Below, piece by piece: positions 39,570 through 49,630 of a stretch of 64,000 nucleotides of DNA; positions within the stretch are counted from its first letter, which is position 1; each line of letters opens with the position of its first letter. A model generated the notes under the pieces. The model searched no databases. It saw nothing but the letters and a program-made list of their open reading frames with translations, and was not told where the DNA came from. Position numbers and translations under genes: made by a program. Source of the stretch: Ferrovum sp. PN-J185 (GTDB taxonomy: Bacteria; Pseudomonadota; Gammaproteobacteria; Burkholderiales; Ferrovaceae); assembly GCF_001581925.1 (NCBI RefSeq), contig NZ_LQZA01000001.1, positions 310,001 to 374,000 of the forward strand. The letters are read 5' to 3'.

Positions 39570-39725
39570 CTATTTGATTTTTGCTTCTTTGTAAGGTACG
39601 TGCTTACGAGCAACGGGATCGTATTTTTTGATTTCCATTTTTTCAGGAGTGGTCTTTTTATTTTTAGTAGTGGTATAAAAATGACCGGTACCTGCTGTTG
39701 ATTCAAGTTTAATTTTATCACGCAT
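39570..39725 (-). CDS. rpmG: 50S ribosomal protein L33
   Basis: Reading the minus strand from the ATG at 39725 gives 51 residues: [20 protein letters not shown], then [17 protein letters not shown] and [14 protein letters not shown]. This is a textbook bacterial L33 of the form without zinc-binding cysteines. AAGGA lies 9 bases before the ATG. It follows rpmB (L28) by 17 bases, the universal proteobacterial pairing. Confidence 0.96.
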   Translation of the reverse strand: MRDKIKLESTAGTGHFYTTTKNKKTTPEKMEIKKYDPVARKHVPYKEAKIK

Positions 39726-39742
39726 GATAAGTATCCTTTATA

Positions 39743-39979
39743 TTAGGCCTGAAGACCTTTCTCACCTAATTCAGCTAATACTACGTCGATGCCTTTTTTA
39801 TCGATCAAACGTAGACCTGCATTGGATACGCGTAAGCGAACCCAGCGATTTTGGCTTTCAACCCAAAAACGACGATACTGCAAATTAGGCAGAAAACGGC
39901 GTTTGGTTTTATTATTGGCATGAGAAACATTGTTGCCAACCATTGGTTTTTTTCCTGTCACTGCACATACGCGTGCCAT
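39743..39979 (-). CDS. rpmB: 50S ribosomal protein L28
   Basis: The 78-residue protein starts [20 protein letters not shown] and contains [18 protein letters not shown] and [20 protein letters not shown], all conserved in L28. The ATG at 39979 is preceded by TTGGAGAT. An in-frame upstream ATG at 39997 would add six residues not found in the family. It is transcribed with rpmG. Confidence 0.97.
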   Translation of the reverse strand: MARVCAVTGKKPMVGNNVSHANNKTKRRFLPNLQYRRFWVESQNRWVRLRVSNAGLRLIDKKGIDVVLAELGEKGLQA

Positions 39980-40150
39980 GGCTATCTCCAAGAACAACTA
40001 AAATTAAACCGAAATTATGGCATAAAGGGCGATTTCATTCAAGTTTTGTTGCGTTTTCTACCAATATTCTCTATTTGAATTGTTAATCGTCTGATTTTAA
40101 TGACTTTTTTTGTTTATAGGCGTAAGGTGATTATTAAAAAAGGAGAGAAT

Positions 40151-40804
40151 GTGACGCGCATTTTTATTGGGTCGATCAAAGCCATACGCCAAACAGGTAC
40201 GCCTACCGGAATCTATAAAGAAGAGGTGAGGGAGCCTGTGCTCTGTACTCTTACCGGCTTTACCGGTGACAAACAGGCTGATTTGTCAGTGCACGGTGGT
40301 CCTGATAAAGCTGTTCATTATTATCCTGATCGACATTACCAAGTGTTAAAGCAATTTTTCCCGGAGATAGTTCATCAACTTCAACCCGGTTCATTAGGGG
40401 AAAATTTATCTCATTACCAATTTGATGAGAGTAACGTTCATATTGGCGATGTGTGGCAAATTGGCCAAGCCTTTTTACAAATAACTCAACCGCGTCACCC
40501 TTGCTGGAAAATTGATGCTAAATTTGAAACAAAAGGATTAACTGCATTTATAGTGGAGCAATTATTGACTGGCTGGTATTTTAAAGTACTAGAACCAGGC
40601 GTTATATGTCCCGATGATAATTGGGTAAAGGTGGGGAGTAGTAATTGTCGATTCACGTTAAGAGAAGTTCAACATATTTGTCGTCAACATAGACCTGAAA
40701 TTGATGATTTGGATCATATATGTAACGCTGAGGGAATTGCCAAGCGTTGGTCAAATACTTTAGTTGAAAGAGTCAGATGGTTAGAGTCACATCCGCATAT
40801 TTAA
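40151..40804 (+). CDS. MOSC-domain protein (YiiM-like)
   Basis: From the GTG at 40151 (AAGGAGAG just upstream) the protein has 217 residues. It starts IFIGSIKAIRQTGTPTGIYK and contains LTGFTGDKQADLSVHGGPDKAVHYYP and the MOSC cysteine in QPRHPCWKID. YiiM-type proteins belong to the molybdenum-cofactor sulfurase C-terminal superfamily and can reduce N-hydroxylated compounds using molybdenum cofactor. An upstream ATG at 40100 lacks a ribosome-binding site and adds unrelated residues. The gene stands alone, divergent from rpmB. Confidence 0.87.
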   Translation: MTRIFIGSIKAIRQTGTPTGIYKEEVREPVLCTLTGFTGDKQADLSVHGGPDKAVHYYPDRHYQVLKQFFPEIVHQLQPGSLGENLSHYQFDESNVHIGDVWQIGQAFLQITQPRHPCWKIDAKFETKGLTAFIVEQLLTGWYFKVLEPGVICPDDNWVKVGSSNCRFTLREVQHICRQHRPEIDDLDHICNAEGIAKRWSNTLVERVRWLESHPHI

Positions 40805-40848
40805 TTTGTTAGAATACAATGAGATAAATAAACAAAGAGCTCCTAATT

Positions 40849-40926
40849 ATGTGGATGGAAATGGTACAAACCTTGGTGGTCGTGATTATTGTCCTGGCAG
40901 TCATCTTGTATGCTGTTGGTATTTAA
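40849..40926 (+). CDS. Possible 25-residue single-pass membrane peptide
   Basis: An ATG at 40849 opens a 25-residue frame, MWMEMVQTLVVVIIV followed by LAVILYAVGI, that is almost entirely one hydrophobic helix. It fills most of the gap between the MOSC gene and coaBC. Only a weak AGAG purine stretch precedes it. The composition suits a small membrane protein, but a chance frame is possible because the region is short and no family was recognised. Confidence 0.35.
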   Translation: MWMEMVQTLVVVIIVLAVILYAVGI

Positions 40927-40976
40927 TTTGATGTTATTAGGCTATATTAGCAATCTGTCTTCTCCTAAATGATTCC

Positions 40977-42170
40977 ATGAATAACAAACAGAATAAAAGT
41001 ATTTTATTGGGTATTTGTGGTGGTATAGCTGCATATAAATCAGCTTACTTAGTTCGCTTGTTACAAGATAGAGGATATCAAGTACAGGCTATGATGACTG
41101 AGGCAGCAACCCATTTTGTGACACCCGTTACTTTCCAAGCATTAACCAATCAAGTGGTATTGACAGATATTTGGGATCCAAGAATTCCCAATCGTATGGC
41201 ACATATTGAGGCCACACGACAAGCTGATGCCATGCTAATAGCGCCTGCAACCGCCAATGTGATTGCAAAGCTTGCTGCAGGTTTTGCTGACGATCTTCTT
41301 ACCACTACCGCTCTGGCTCGTAATTGTCCTTTGTTAGTAGCACCGGCAATGAATAGAGAGATGTGGGCACAAGCTGCCACACAACGCAATATCAAACAAT
41401 TAGAACAAGATGGCATTATTGTTATTGGCCCTGCATCAGGCTCTCAAGCATGTGGAGAAATAGGTGAAGGGAGGATGGAGGAGCCAGAGATCATAGCAAC
41501 GGTCATTGACCGAGCACTTACTAGCAAAAGCTGGGCTGGGCGCCAGGTATTAATCACAGCAGGACCTACCATGGAAGCCATTGATCCTGTGCGTGCAATA
41601 ACCAATCATAGCTCTGGTAAAATGGGATATGCCCTAGCAGAAGCATTGATTAAAAAGGGTGCTGACGTAACTCTTATTAGCGGACCTGTTGCAATTACTC
41701 CTCCTTATGGCGTTCGGTTAATCTCTGTGATGAGTGCAGAGGAAATGCTGAATGCAGTCATGAAGTATGTGACTGATTGCCTGGTATTCTTTTCGGTTGC
41801 GGCCGTAGCAGATTACAAACCAGCTACGAGTCACTCACAAAAAATCAAAAAAAATACGCAAGACTTGACTCTAGAGCTTATGCCTACTGTGGATATCCTT
41901 GCCACGGTAGCTTCTTTAGCACATGCTCCTTTTTGTGTCGGTTTTGCTGCTGAAACCAATAGCGTTGAAGACTATGCCAAGCAAAAGCGGCTTATAAAAA
42001 ATATTCCGGTGATTATTGCCAATCATGCCCAACAAGCCTTAGGTCATGATGATAACGAAGTAATGATAATCGATGACAGTGGACAATATCCTCTTGTCAA
42101 AGCCAATAAATCGGTAATTGCTGAACAAATTATCGATCATGTCGTTAAGCTATTAAATAGGAAAAAATGA
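40977..42170 (+). CDS. coaBC: Bifunctional phosphopantothenoylcysteine decarboxylase/phosphopantothenate-cysteine ligase
   Basis: This 397-residue protein has the flavoprotein CoaC domain ([20 protein letters not shown], then PAMNREMW and the [13 protein letters not shown] substrate-recognition loop with cysteine). The CoaB domain follows from about residue 187 ([27 protein letters not shown], and [20 protein letters not shown]). The two activities convert phosphopantothenate to phosphopantetheine in CoA synthesis. dut overlaps the stop codon, an arrangement seen in most proteobacteria. Confidence 0.96.
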   Translation: MNNKQNKSILLGICGGIAAYKSAYLVRLLQDRGYQVQAMMTEAATHFVTPVTFQALTNQVVLTDIWDPRIPNRMAHIEATRQADAMLIAPATANVIAKLAAGFADDLLTTTALARNCPLLVAPAMNREMWAQAATQRNIKQLEQDGIIVIGPASGSQACGEIGEGRMEEPEIIATVIDRALTSKSWAGRQVLITAGPTMEAIDPVRAITNHSSGKMGYALAEALIKKGADVTLISGPVAITPPYGVRLISVMSAEEMLNAVMKYVTDCLVFFSVAAVADYKPATSHSQKIKKNTQDLTLELMPTVDILATVASLAHAPFCVGFAAETNSVEDYAKQKRLIKNIPVIIANHAQQALGHDDNEVMIIDDSGQYPLVKANKSVIAEQIIDHVVKLLNRKK

Positions 42171-42622
42171 TGGAAGTGTTACAAGTAAAAATAATTGATA
42201 GTCGTATTACCAAGGAATTACTACCTACCTACGGTACTGCTGGCGCTGCAGGACTAGATTTAAGAGCATGCATTGATCAAGTTATTTATCTTAAACCAGG
42301 TCAAACAGAACTAATTCCTACCGGTATTGCTATTCATATCGATAATCCTCATTATGCTGGCATGATATTGCCGCGTTCAGGTTTGGGACATAAACATGGC
42401 ATTGTGTTAGGTAATCTTGTAGGGCTCATTGATTCAGATTATCAAGGACAATTATTTGTTTCCCTTTGGAATCGCGGTCAGAATGAATTTGAACTCAAAC
42501 CCTTAGAGCGTATTGCTCAGCTCGTTATTGTCCCTGTTATGCAAGTTACGCTTAACGTGGTGGATGAGTTTGTTGATAGTCATCGTGGCAGTGGTGGTTT
42601 TGGCAGTACAGGGCGAGCATGA
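42167..42622 (+). CDS. dut: dUTP diphosphatase
   Basis: This 151-residue trimeric-type dUTPase shows all five motifs: [42 protein letters not shown] and the C-terminal [10 protein letters not shown] arm. It hydrolyses dUTP to dUMP, keeping uracil out of DNA. Its ATG overlaps the coaBC stop (ATGA), and its end overlaps the next gene, again ATGA. Confidence 0.97.
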   Translation: MMEVLQVKIIDSRITKELLPTYGTAGAAGLDLRACIDQVIYLKPGQTELIPTGIAIHIDNPHYAGMILPRSGLGHKHGIVLGNLVGLIDSDYQGQLFVSLWNRGQNEFELKPLERIAQLVIVPVMQVTLNVVDEFVDSHRGSGGFGSTGRA

Positions 42623-42993
42623 AGACACGCGCGATAGTATTATTCGCTCATGGAGCACGTGATCCTCGCTGGGCTGAACCTTTCAACAAGATTACTGAGC
42701 GGCTACAAAGTGTGTTAATCGATGAAGAGGTTCGTTTGTGCTTTCTTGAATTAATGAAGCCCAGCTTAACTGACACTGTGGCTGATATTGCTTATCTAGG
42801 ATTTAAAGAAATAACTATCGTCCCCTTGTTTATGGCTCAAGGTGGTCATTTAAGAGAAGATTTACCAAAAATTTTGGCACAATTAAGAGAACATCATCCC
42901 GAAGTGAAGTTCCATCAAACAAGTGCCATCGGCGATGCACCAGAGTTACTTGATGCCATCGCTCAATGGGTGATTAACACAACACGCTCTTAG
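42619..42993 (+). CDS. Small CbiX/SirB-type sirohydrochlorin chelatase
   Basis: This 124-residue protein is a single-domain chelatase. [18 protein letters not shown] carries the first metal-binding histidine near residue 11, and [14 protein letters not shown] carries the second near residue 76. Small CbiX proteins insert cobalt or iron into sirohydrochlorin. Since sulfite reductase in this window needs siroheme, an iron-chelating (SirB-like) role is plausible. Metal preference cannot be read from sequence. It overlaps dut by 4 bases and the convergent hydroxypyruvate reductase by 4 bases. Confidence 0.85.
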   Translation: MKTRAIVLFAHGARDPRWAEPFNKITERLQSVLIDEEVRLCFLELMKPSLTDTVADIAYLGFKEITIVPLFMAQGGHLREDLPKILAQLREHHPEVKFHQTSAIGDAPELLDAIAQWVINTTRS

Positions 42994-43943
42994 GTCACTA
43001 GATGTTGCGGTGTTCCTTTAAACCACAGTTCGATATTATCGATTAATTGGTCAGCCAAAAATTGCATAGCGCCATCTGACGCCCAAGCCACATGAGGGGT
43101 AAGAATAAAGTTTGGACGGCGAACATCGAGTAATGGATGACCTTGAGTGGGTGGTTCTGTGGTTAATACATCAAAGCCTGCTCCTGCAATCCACCCTTCA
43201 TCCAGAGCCTTAATTAAGGCCTGCTCATCAACTAAACCACCGCGCGAAGTATTAATGAGAATAGCAGTGGGTTTCATCATTTTTAATTCTTTTTCTCCAA
43301 TCACATTGCGTGTATCGGCTGTGAGAGGGCAGTGTAATGAAATGATATCTGATTCTCTTAATACCTGTTCGAAGGGAGTGAACTCAACGCCAGGCTTTTT
43401 GGGAGGAGCATGATCTGCAAATAGCACTTTCATACCAAAACCGTGACTGCCTATTTTAGCGGTGGCTTCTCCCAGTACACCTTCACCTACGATTCCTAGC
43501 GTCGCTCCATGGAGATCGCCAATAGGGTGATTAAAAAAACAAAACTGATCCGAACGCTGCCACACTCCTGCTTCCACATCTTGGCGATAAGCCAAGATGT
43601 TTCTTCGTAAAGCCAGTATCAAAGAAAAAGCATGCTCAGGAACTGTATGCACAGCATAATTACGAATATTGGCTACGGCTATTCCATGTGCTTTACAGTA
43701 AGCCACATCAATCACATCATAACCAGTTGCCGCCACCGCGATCATTTTGAGATCTGGTAGTTGTTTGAGCGTCTCTTCTCTTAAGGGCACTTTGTTAGTT
43801 ATTACCACAGTCGCACCTTTCAGGCGCTCCACAACGGATTGGCTATCTGTTTTTTGATATTCCACATAGTCGTCAGCAAAAAAAGGCTTTCTGACAGTAG
43901 CCTTAAGAGATGCACGATCTAAAAATACAACACGGTGACTCAC
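42990..43943 (-). CDS. hprA: D-glycerate dehydrogenase / hydroxypyruvate reductase
   Basis: This 317-residue D-2-hydroxyacid dehydrogenase has the NAD-binding GEGVLGEATAKIG loop and catalytic arginine in INTSRGGLVDEQAL. The acid/base histidine is in LTPHVAWAS, and VAATGYDVIDV lies in the substrate domain. It reduces hydroxypyruvate to D-glycerate. The neighbours, serine-glyoxylate aminotransferase upstream and glycerate kinase across the divergent region, specify this substrate within a broad family. It lies 25 bases after the aminotransferase gene. Confidence 0.93.
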   Translation of the reverse strand: MSHRVVFLDRASLKATVRKPFFADDYVEYQKTDSQSVVERLKGATVVITNKVPLREETLKQLPDLKMIAVAATGYDVIDVAYCKAHGIAVANIRNYAVHTVPEHAFSLILALRRNILAYRQDVEAGVWQRSDQFCFFNHPIGDLHGATLGIVGEGVLGEATAKIGSHGFGMKVLFADHAPPKKPGVEFTPFEQVLRESDIISLHCPLTADTRNVIGEKELKMMKPTAILINTSRGGLVDEQALIKALDEGWIAGAGFDVLTTEPPTQGHPLLDVRRPNFILTPHVAWASDGAMQFLADQLIDNIELWFKGTPQHLVT

Positions 43944-43968
43944 GATACATGTACTCCTTTGATTTATA

Positions 43969-45132
43969 TTAGGATTGCCATACTTTCATGGCAGCAGCAA
44001 CGCCACTACCAGGTTCAACTTTAACGCCTTCATCAATCATAGCCATTTCAGCCCCAGCAATAGCTCCCATCAGCATTAATTCGTTTAGATCCCCTAAGTG
44101 GCCAATACGAAATACCTTGCCAGATAATCTCGCTAAGCCTGCTCCAAGAGATAGCTGATAACGCTGGTAAGCACGGGCAATAACTTTGACGGCATCCACT
44201 CCTTCAGGAACGCGAATAGCTGAAACTGAGTTAGAGTACCATTGAGGTGCGGAGGCGCATAAGGATAACTGCCAACCATCCATTACCGCCGCGCGCACTC
44301 CTTTCGCTAAACGTTCATGGCGGGCCAGTATATTGTCCAATCCTTCTTCTTCGATCATTTTTAACGATTCGCGTAAACCATAGAGCATAGGGATTGAGGG
44401 GGTATAAGGAAAATAACCTTTAGCATTATTGTTCAGCATATCTTGATAATCAAAATAACAACGCGGATAAGTGCTGGTTTTGCTGGCATCTATTGCTTTT
44501 TGGCTTACACAGGTCACGCCCATACCAGCAGGTAACATCAGCCCTTTTTGTGAACCAGAGACACAGACATCAACTCCCCAGGCGTCCATCTGAAAATCAA
44601 GGCTACCAAGACTACTCACGGCATCAACCATAAGTAGGGCAGGATGGTTTAATTCATCCATAACTTGTCTAATGGCCTTAATATCGCTTGCAACTCCCGT
44701 TGCCGTTTCGTTATGGCAAACTAGTACTGCTTTGATTGCATGCTGTTTGTCTTCACTGAGTGCGGCGCGATATCTATCTACAGGAGCACCTTCCCCCCAC
44801 TCTACTTCAAGAATATCTGTATTAAAGCCCAAACGAACACACATATCAGCCCATAAATGGCTAAATTGACCAAAGCGGGATACCAATATTTTGTCGCCCT
44901 GATTTAAGGTGTTAGTTAATGCAGCTTCCCAACATCCCGTCCCTGATGAAGGGAAAATAATGGGATAAGCGAGTTGTGTTTTGAATACTTTTTTTAATCC
45001 AGCTAATACCTCAAGAGTTAATTGAGGGAAAGTGGGTGAACGATGGTCTTCCATAGGAACTGCCATTGCTCTTAATACACGAGCCGGAACGTTAGTGGGT
45101 CCCGGTACAAACAAAAAATGCTGACCTGCCAT
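43969..45132 (-). CDS. sgaA: Serine-glyoxylate aminotransferase
   Basis: This 387-residue class V aminotransferase begins QHFLFVPGPTNVPARVLRAM. Its PLP lysine is in SGSQKGLMLPAGM near residue 196, and RIGHLGDLNELM is near the end. It transfers the amino group of serine to glyoxylate, giving hydroxypyruvate and glycine. It is followed by hydroxypyruvate reductase and preceded by glyA, so serine made by GlyA would be channelled to glycerate. A GGAGGAG-like site precedes the ATG. Confidence 0.95.
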   Translation of the reverse strand: MAGQHFLFVPGPTNVPARVLRAMAVPMEDHRSPTFPQLTLEVLAGLKKVFKTQLAYPIIFPSSGTGCWEAALTNTLNQGDKILVSRFGQFSHLWADMCVRLGFNTDILEVEWGEGAPVDRYRAALSEDKQHAIKAVLVCHNETATGVASDIKAIRQVMDELNHPALLMVDAVSSLGSLDFQMDAWGVDVCVSGSQKGLMLPAGMGVTCVSQKAIDASKTSTYPRCYFDYQDMLNNNAKGYFPYTPSIPMLYGLRESLKMIEEEGLDNILARHERLAKGVRAAVMDGWQLSLCASAPQWYSNSVSAIRVPEGVDAVKVIARAYQRYQLSLGAGLARLSGKVFRIGHLGDLNELMLMGAIAGAEMAMIDEGVKVEPGSGVAAAMKVWQS

Positions 45133-45209
45133 AGTAATCTCCTCCTACTTTATTCTAGGAATAATGTGGTTTTTGTTATTTTTATATTGTTATAAATATC
45201 AATTTTGTA

Positions 45210-46457
45210 TCAACGGTACACAGGTAATCGCTGACATAATTGACTGACTTGGGTAATAACCTTATCAATCACTGCTTGATCTTCAGGTGCTTCGAGTACG
45301 TCTGAGACCAAATGAGCAACCTGTTTGATTTCATCAATACCAAAACCACGTGTGGTTGCAGCAGGGGTACCAATACGAATACCTGATGTGACGAAGGGTT
45401 TTTCTGGGTCATTCGGGATAGCATTTTTATTCACTGTAATATGTGCTTTACCCAAGGCTGCTTCAGCAAGTTTTCCGGTGATAGATTTGGCTCTTAAATC
45501 CATAAGGAACACATGACTTTGGGTACCGCCTGATACAATTCTAAGTCCTCTTTCAATGAAGGTTTCCGCCATGGCTTTGGCGTTAGCTTTTACCTGTTGT
45601 TGATAGGTTTTGAATTCAGGGCGAAGTGCTTCTTGGAATGCCGTGGCTTTAGCAGCAATTACATGCATCAATGGACCACCTTGAATACCAGGAAAAATCA
45701 AAGAATTCAGAGGTTTTTCAAACTCATTTGAAGATAAAATAATGCCGCCTCTTGGCCCACGTAATGTTTTGTGTGTGGTGGAGGTGACAAAGTGGGCAAT
45801 ACCAATTGGGCTTGGATACTCTCCTGCTGCAACCAGGCCAGCATAATGAGCCATATCAACTAAGAGATAAGCGCCAACGCTATCTGCGATATCCCTGAAG
45901 CGTTGCCAATCAATTTCCATAGAATAGGCAGAAGCACCTGCAACAATCATTTTAGGTTTATGTTCTTGTGCAAGGCGTGCAACTTCATCATAGTCAATTA
46001 ATTCAGTCTCAGGATTTAAGCCGTAACTCACCGCTTTGTAAAGCTTACCGCTGAAATTAACGCTCGCACCATGAGTTAAGTGGCCACCATGAGCAAGAGA
46101 CATACCTAAAATCGTGTCGCCTGGTTGGAGCATAGCCATATACACGGCCGCATTGGCTTGTGAACCAGAATGAGGCTGAACGTTTGCATATTCGGCACCA
46201 AATAGTTTCTTGACGCGTTCAATAGCAAGCGTTTCGGCAATATCCACGAACTCACAACCACCATAATAGCGTTTACCAGGATAGCCCTCTGCGTATTTAT
46301 TGGTTAAAACAGATCCCTGTGCCTGAAGTACGGCAGGACTAGCGTAGTTTTCTGAAGCGATAAGCTCAATATGGTCCTCTTGGCGACGATACTCTTTTTG
46401 AATAGCGCTCCATAATTCAGCATCAGTATCGGCAAGTAATTTTCTTGAATCAAACAC
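45210..46457 (-). CDS. glyA: Serine hydroxymethyltransferase
   Basis: From a GTG at 46457 the protein has 415 residues, close to E. coli GlyA (417), and contains [29 protein letters not shown] and the PLP lysine in [14 protein letters not shown]. It interconverts glycine plus methylene-THF with serine. AGGAG lies 8 bases before this GTG. An upstream ATG at 46505 would add 16 residues unrelated to the family. No glycine or THF riboswitch is recognisable in the 190-base leader region. Confidence 0.96.
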   Translation of the reverse strand: MFDSRKLLADTDAELWSAIQKEYRRQEDHIELIASENYASPAVLQAQGSVLTNKYAEGYPGKRYYGGCEFVDIAETLAIERVKKLFGAEYANVQPHSGSQANAAVYMAMLQPGDTILGMSLAHGGHLTHGASVNFSGKLYKAVSYGLNPETELIDYDEVARLAQEHKPKMIVAGASAYSMEIDWQRFRDIADSVGAYLLVDMAHYAGLVAAGEYPSPIGIAHFVTSTTHKTLRGPRGGIILSSNEFEKPLNSLIFPGIQGGPLMHVIAAKATAFQEALRPEFKTYQQQVKANAKAMAETFIERGLRIVSGGTQSHVFLMDLRAKSITGKLAEAALGKAHITVNKNAIPNDPEKPFVTSGIRIGTPAATTRGFGIDEIKQVAHLVSDVLEAPEDQAVIDKVITQVSQLCQRLPVYR

Positions 46458-46588
46458 AGCGTTGTCTCCTAATGTTGCGTTGCAATGTAAAACGTTTAAA
46501 AACAAAAACTTATCAATGAACTTAATTAACTCATAACTAAGAGTATAAAGAAATTAAGAAATGTTTAGAATTGTTATAAGTCAAATTG

Positions 46589-46618
46589 TTGGTCATATTC
46601 TTTTTATATCACTACAAT
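46589..46618 (+). promoter_or_regulatory. Candidate promoter of the glycerate kinase operon
   Basis: TTGGTC at 46589-46594 and TACAAT at 46613-46618 are spaced by 18 bases in the divergent region between glyA and the glycerate kinase gene. The -10 is good and the -35 poor, so an activator may be needed. No operator was identified. Confidence 0.35.
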
Positions 46619-46659
46619 AATCAATTACAGTTAACGCAATTAATTCATTGGAACCTGTC

Positions 46660-47928
46660 GTGGTCAATTCAAAAAATGCCAGAGAATGGCTGAAACAGTT
46701 AATGCAACAAGCTATTAACGCTGCTGATCCTAAACTGTCTCTCCCACATTATCTACCTCCCGTACCAAAAGGGAGAACAATTGTTGTTGGTGCAGGAAAG
46801 GCGGCGGCATCCATGGCACAAGCTTTTGAGGAGAATTGGCAGGCTCCTCTGACAGGTTTAGTGGTAACACGTTATGGACATAAAGTACCTACACGCTTTA
46901 TTGAAGTGGTAGAAGCACGTCACCCTGTCCCTGATGAAGCAGGACTTCATGCTGCCCAAAGAATTTTAAGCTTGGTGAATAATTTAACAGCAGATGACTT
47001 GGTGGTATGTTTGATATCAGGCGGAGGCTCAGCACTGCTCACCGCTCCTGCACCAGGACTTACACTTCATGATAAACAAACGATTAATCAAGCTTTACTG
47101 AAAAGTGGTGCCACCATTGATGAGATGAATTGTGTGCGTAAGCATTTATCATCAATTAAAGGAGGACAATTGGCCTTGTCCTGTGCTCCTGCTAGAGTAT
47201 GGACGCTGTTGATTTCAGATGTTCCCGGTGATGACCCCTCAGTCATCGCGTCAGGACCCACTGTCGCTGACCCTACCACTTTCAGCGATGCTTTGGCTAT
47301 TGTAGAGAAATACCGTATTACAGAGCCTCAAGCGGCGATTCACTACTTACGTTCAGCAACCAAAGAAACTCCAAAACCTGGTGATTCGCGTCTAGAGACA
47401 AATGAGGTACACATGATTGCAACCCCACAAATGTCACTTGAAGCTGCCGCCCAATTTGCCCGGTCACAGGGCATCACACCGATGATTTTAGGTGATGCGC
47501 TTGAAGGTGAGGCACGCGATGTGGCCTTGGTTCATGCTGGAATAACCAAACAAGTATTACGTCATGGTCAACCCATTAACAGACCTTGTTTATTATTGTC
47601 AGGTGGAGAGACGACTGTGACGGTAAGAGGGACGGGACGTGGTGGACGAAATACGGAGTTTTTGTTGGCTTTGAGTGTTGCCTTAGCAGGCCTTGATAAC
47701 GTTTATGCGCTGGCCTGTGATACGGATGGCGTTGATGGTACGGAAGATAATGCTGGAGCAGTCATTACTCCTGATACGCTAAGTCGTGCAGATCATCTCG
47801 GACTCTCTGCTAAAAGTTATTTGGCCAACAATGATGGCTATACATTTTTTGAACGGTTAGGTGATTTGGTTATTACTGGACCCACCTTAACCAATGTAAA
47901 TGATTTTAGAGCTATATTAATTTTATAA
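46660..47928 (+). CDS. Glycerate 2-kinase (GckA/TtuD, MOFRL family)
   Basis: The protein (about 422 residues) has an N-terminal DUF4147 domain with [12 protein letters not shown] and [13 protein letters not shown]. The C-terminal MOFRL domain contains [24 protein letters not shown] and [14 protein letters not shown]. This family phosphorylates glycerate at C2, feeding 2-phosphoglycerate into lower glycolysis, as in the serine cycle. The start is uncertain: GTG at 46660 has GGAA 7 bases upstream, while a TTG at 46648 has none. It is followed by formate-THF ligase 23 bases on. Confidence 0.93.
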   Translation: MVNSKNAREWLKQLMQQAINAADPKLSLPHYLPPVPKGRTIVVGAGKAAASMAQAFEENWQAPLTGLVVTRYGHKVPTRFIEVVEARHPVPDEAGLHAAQRILSLVNNLTADDLVVCLISGGGSALLTAPAPGLTLHDKQTINQALLKSGATIDEMNCVRKHLSSIKGGQLALSCAPARVWTLLISDVPGDDPSVIASGPTVADPTTFSDALAIVEKYRITEPQAAIHYLRSATKETPKPGDSRLETNEVHMIATPQMSLEAAAQFARSQGITPMILGDALEGEARDVALVHAGITKQVLRHGQPINRPCLLLSGGETTVTVRGTGRGGRNTEFLLALSVALAGLDNVYALACDTDGVDGTEDNAGAVITPDTLSRADHLGLSAKSYLANNDGYTFFERLGDLVITGPTLTNVNDFRAILIL

Positions 47929-47951
47929 TTATTTTTTGGGAGAGCAGGATA

Positions 47952-49628
47952 ATGCAATCTGATATCGCCATTGCGCAACAAGCTAAATTAGAACGAATTA
48001 CGCAAATTGCAAAAAATCGTTTAGATATTGCCGATGAACATTTAGAGCCCTATGGTCACTATAAGGCAAAGATCTCTTTAGAGTACTTAAAATCGTTAGA
48101 AAGTCGCCCTGATGGTAAGTTGATATTGGTAACAGCTATCAGTCCTACCCCTGCAGGAGAAGGCAAGACCACAACCACTGTGGGTTTGGGAGATGCCCTA
48201 AATCGCATTGGTAAAAAAACCATGATTTGTTTGCGTGAGCCTTCTCTGGGGCCTGTGTTTGGTGTGAAGGGAGGAGCTGCCGGAGGAGGATATGCGCAAA
48301 TCGTTCCCATGGAAGACATTAATCTTCATTTTACGGGAGATTTCCATGCGATTGCCGCTGCCCATAATTTATTGTCTGCCTTAATTGATAATCATATTAA
48401 TCATGGTAATGACTTAAAAATTGATCCACGCTTAATCCAATGGAAACGAGTGGTCGACATGAATGATCGAGCACTACGAAAAATCGTAGTAGGATTAGGT
48501 GGAACGGCTAATGGTTTTGTGAGAGAAGATGGTTATGACATTGTTGTTGCCTCAGAAGTGATGGCAATTTTGTGTTTAGCGAGTTCTCTGCAAGATTTAA
48601 AAGAAAGATTGGGACGCATTATTATTGGTTACAGGCAGGTAGATCGTACACCAATTTATGCCAGTGATTTGAAAGCACATGGAGCGATGGCGACATTATT
48701 AAAGGATGCAATTAAGCCTAATTTAGTTCAAACGTTAGAAAATAATCCTGCCATTATTCATGGTGGTCCTTTTGCTAATATCGCCCATGGCTGTAATTCT
48801 GTTATTGCCACCAAAGCCGGTCTTAAAATGGCTGACTATGTGGTTACAGAAGCGGGTTTTGGTGCAGACTTGGGTGCTGAAAAATTTGTCGATATTAAAT
48901 GTCGTATGGCAGGATTAAATCCAGCTGCAGTGGTCTTGGTAGCAACCATACGGGCATTAAAATTCCATGGTGGTGTGGCTAAAGACGATCTCAATAAAGA
49001 AAATGTTGAGGCCTTAAGAAAAGGGTTGGTGAATTTAGAGCGTCATATGGATAATATTCGTACTCACTTCGGTTTGCCTTGTGTGGTGTCTGTTAATCAC
49101 TTTAACTTTGATACAGAAGCTGAGATTCAAGTGTTGCGTGAACGTGTAGAAGAGCTTGGTGGACGATTTGTTCTTGCTAAGCATTGGGCTGAGGGCGGTA
49201 AGGGCGCTGAAGAGGTAGCGAAAACTGTTGTACAGATGATTGAGCAGACCCATACTCCATATACGTTTGTCTATCCAAGTGAAATGTCCCTAGAAGAAAA
49301 AATAAAAACTGTTGCTACAAAAATTTATCGTGCAGGACAAGTGACCTTCGCTGATAGTGCATTAAAACAACTTCGAGAATGGGACAAACATCATGGATCA
49401 TTCCCCGTTTGTATGGCAAAAACACAAATGTCTTTTTCAACAGACCCATCACTTAAAGGGGCTCCAACTGGCCATACGGTTCATGTGAGGGAAGTTCGGA
49501 TAGCAAATGGGGCGGGTTTTGTAGTGGCAATTTGTGGCGATATGATGACTATGCCTGGGCTACCAAAGGTTCCTTCGGCAGAAAAAATTGATATTGATGC
49601 CAACGGACAGGTAGTGGGTTTGTTTTAA
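47952..49628 (+). CDS. fhs: Formate-tetrahydrofolate ligase
   Basis: This 558-residue protein has the P-loop [15 protein letters not shown] at residues 66-80, then [40 protein letters not shown] and FCGD-like [11 protein letters not shown] blocks (here [15 protein letters not shown]) appear later. It makes 10-formyl-THF from formate, THF and ATP. A GGGAGAG Shine-Dalgarno is present. With glyA and the glycerate genes it connects formate to serine, the assimilatory C1 entry of the serine cycle. It may alternatively supply purine synthesis. Confidence 0.97.
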   Translation: MQSDIAIAQQAKLERITQIAKNRLDIADEHLEPYGHYKAKISLEYLKSLESRPDGKLILVTAISPTPAGEGKTTTTVGLGDALNRIGKKTMICLREPSLGPVFGVKGGAAGGGYAQIVPMEDINLHFTGDFHAIAAAHNLLSALIDNHINHGNDLKIDPRLIQWKRVVDMNDRALRKIVVGLGGTANGFVREDGYDIVVASEVMAILCLASSLQDLKERLGRIIIGYRQVDRTPIYASDLKAHGAMATLLKDAIKPNLVQTLENNPAIIHGGPFANIAHGCNSVIATKAGLKMADYVVTEAGFGADLGAEKFVDIKCRMAGLNPAAVVLVATIRALKFHGGVAKDDLNKENVEALRKGLVNLERHMDNIRTHFGLPCVVSVNHFNFDTEAEIQVLRERVEELGGRFVLAKHWAEGGKGAEEVAKTVVQMIEQTHTPYTFVYPSEMSLEEKIKTVATKIYRAGQVTFADSALKQLREWDKHHGSFPVCMAKTQMSFSTDPSLKGAPTGHTVHVREVRIANGAGFVVAICGDMMTMPGLPKVPSAEKIDIDANGQVVGLF

Positions 49629-49630
49629 CT

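Noticed and set aside
39533-39721. A 62-codon minus-strand frame over the L33 region
   Set aside because: It is a shifted-frame shadow. The real protein in this place is the 51-residue L33 from 39725 to 39570, whose sequence is unmistakable.
46458-46659. Glycine or THF riboswitch before glyA or the glycerate kinase gene
   Set aside because: No conserved riboswitch core or tandem structure could be recognised in this AT-rich 200-base region.
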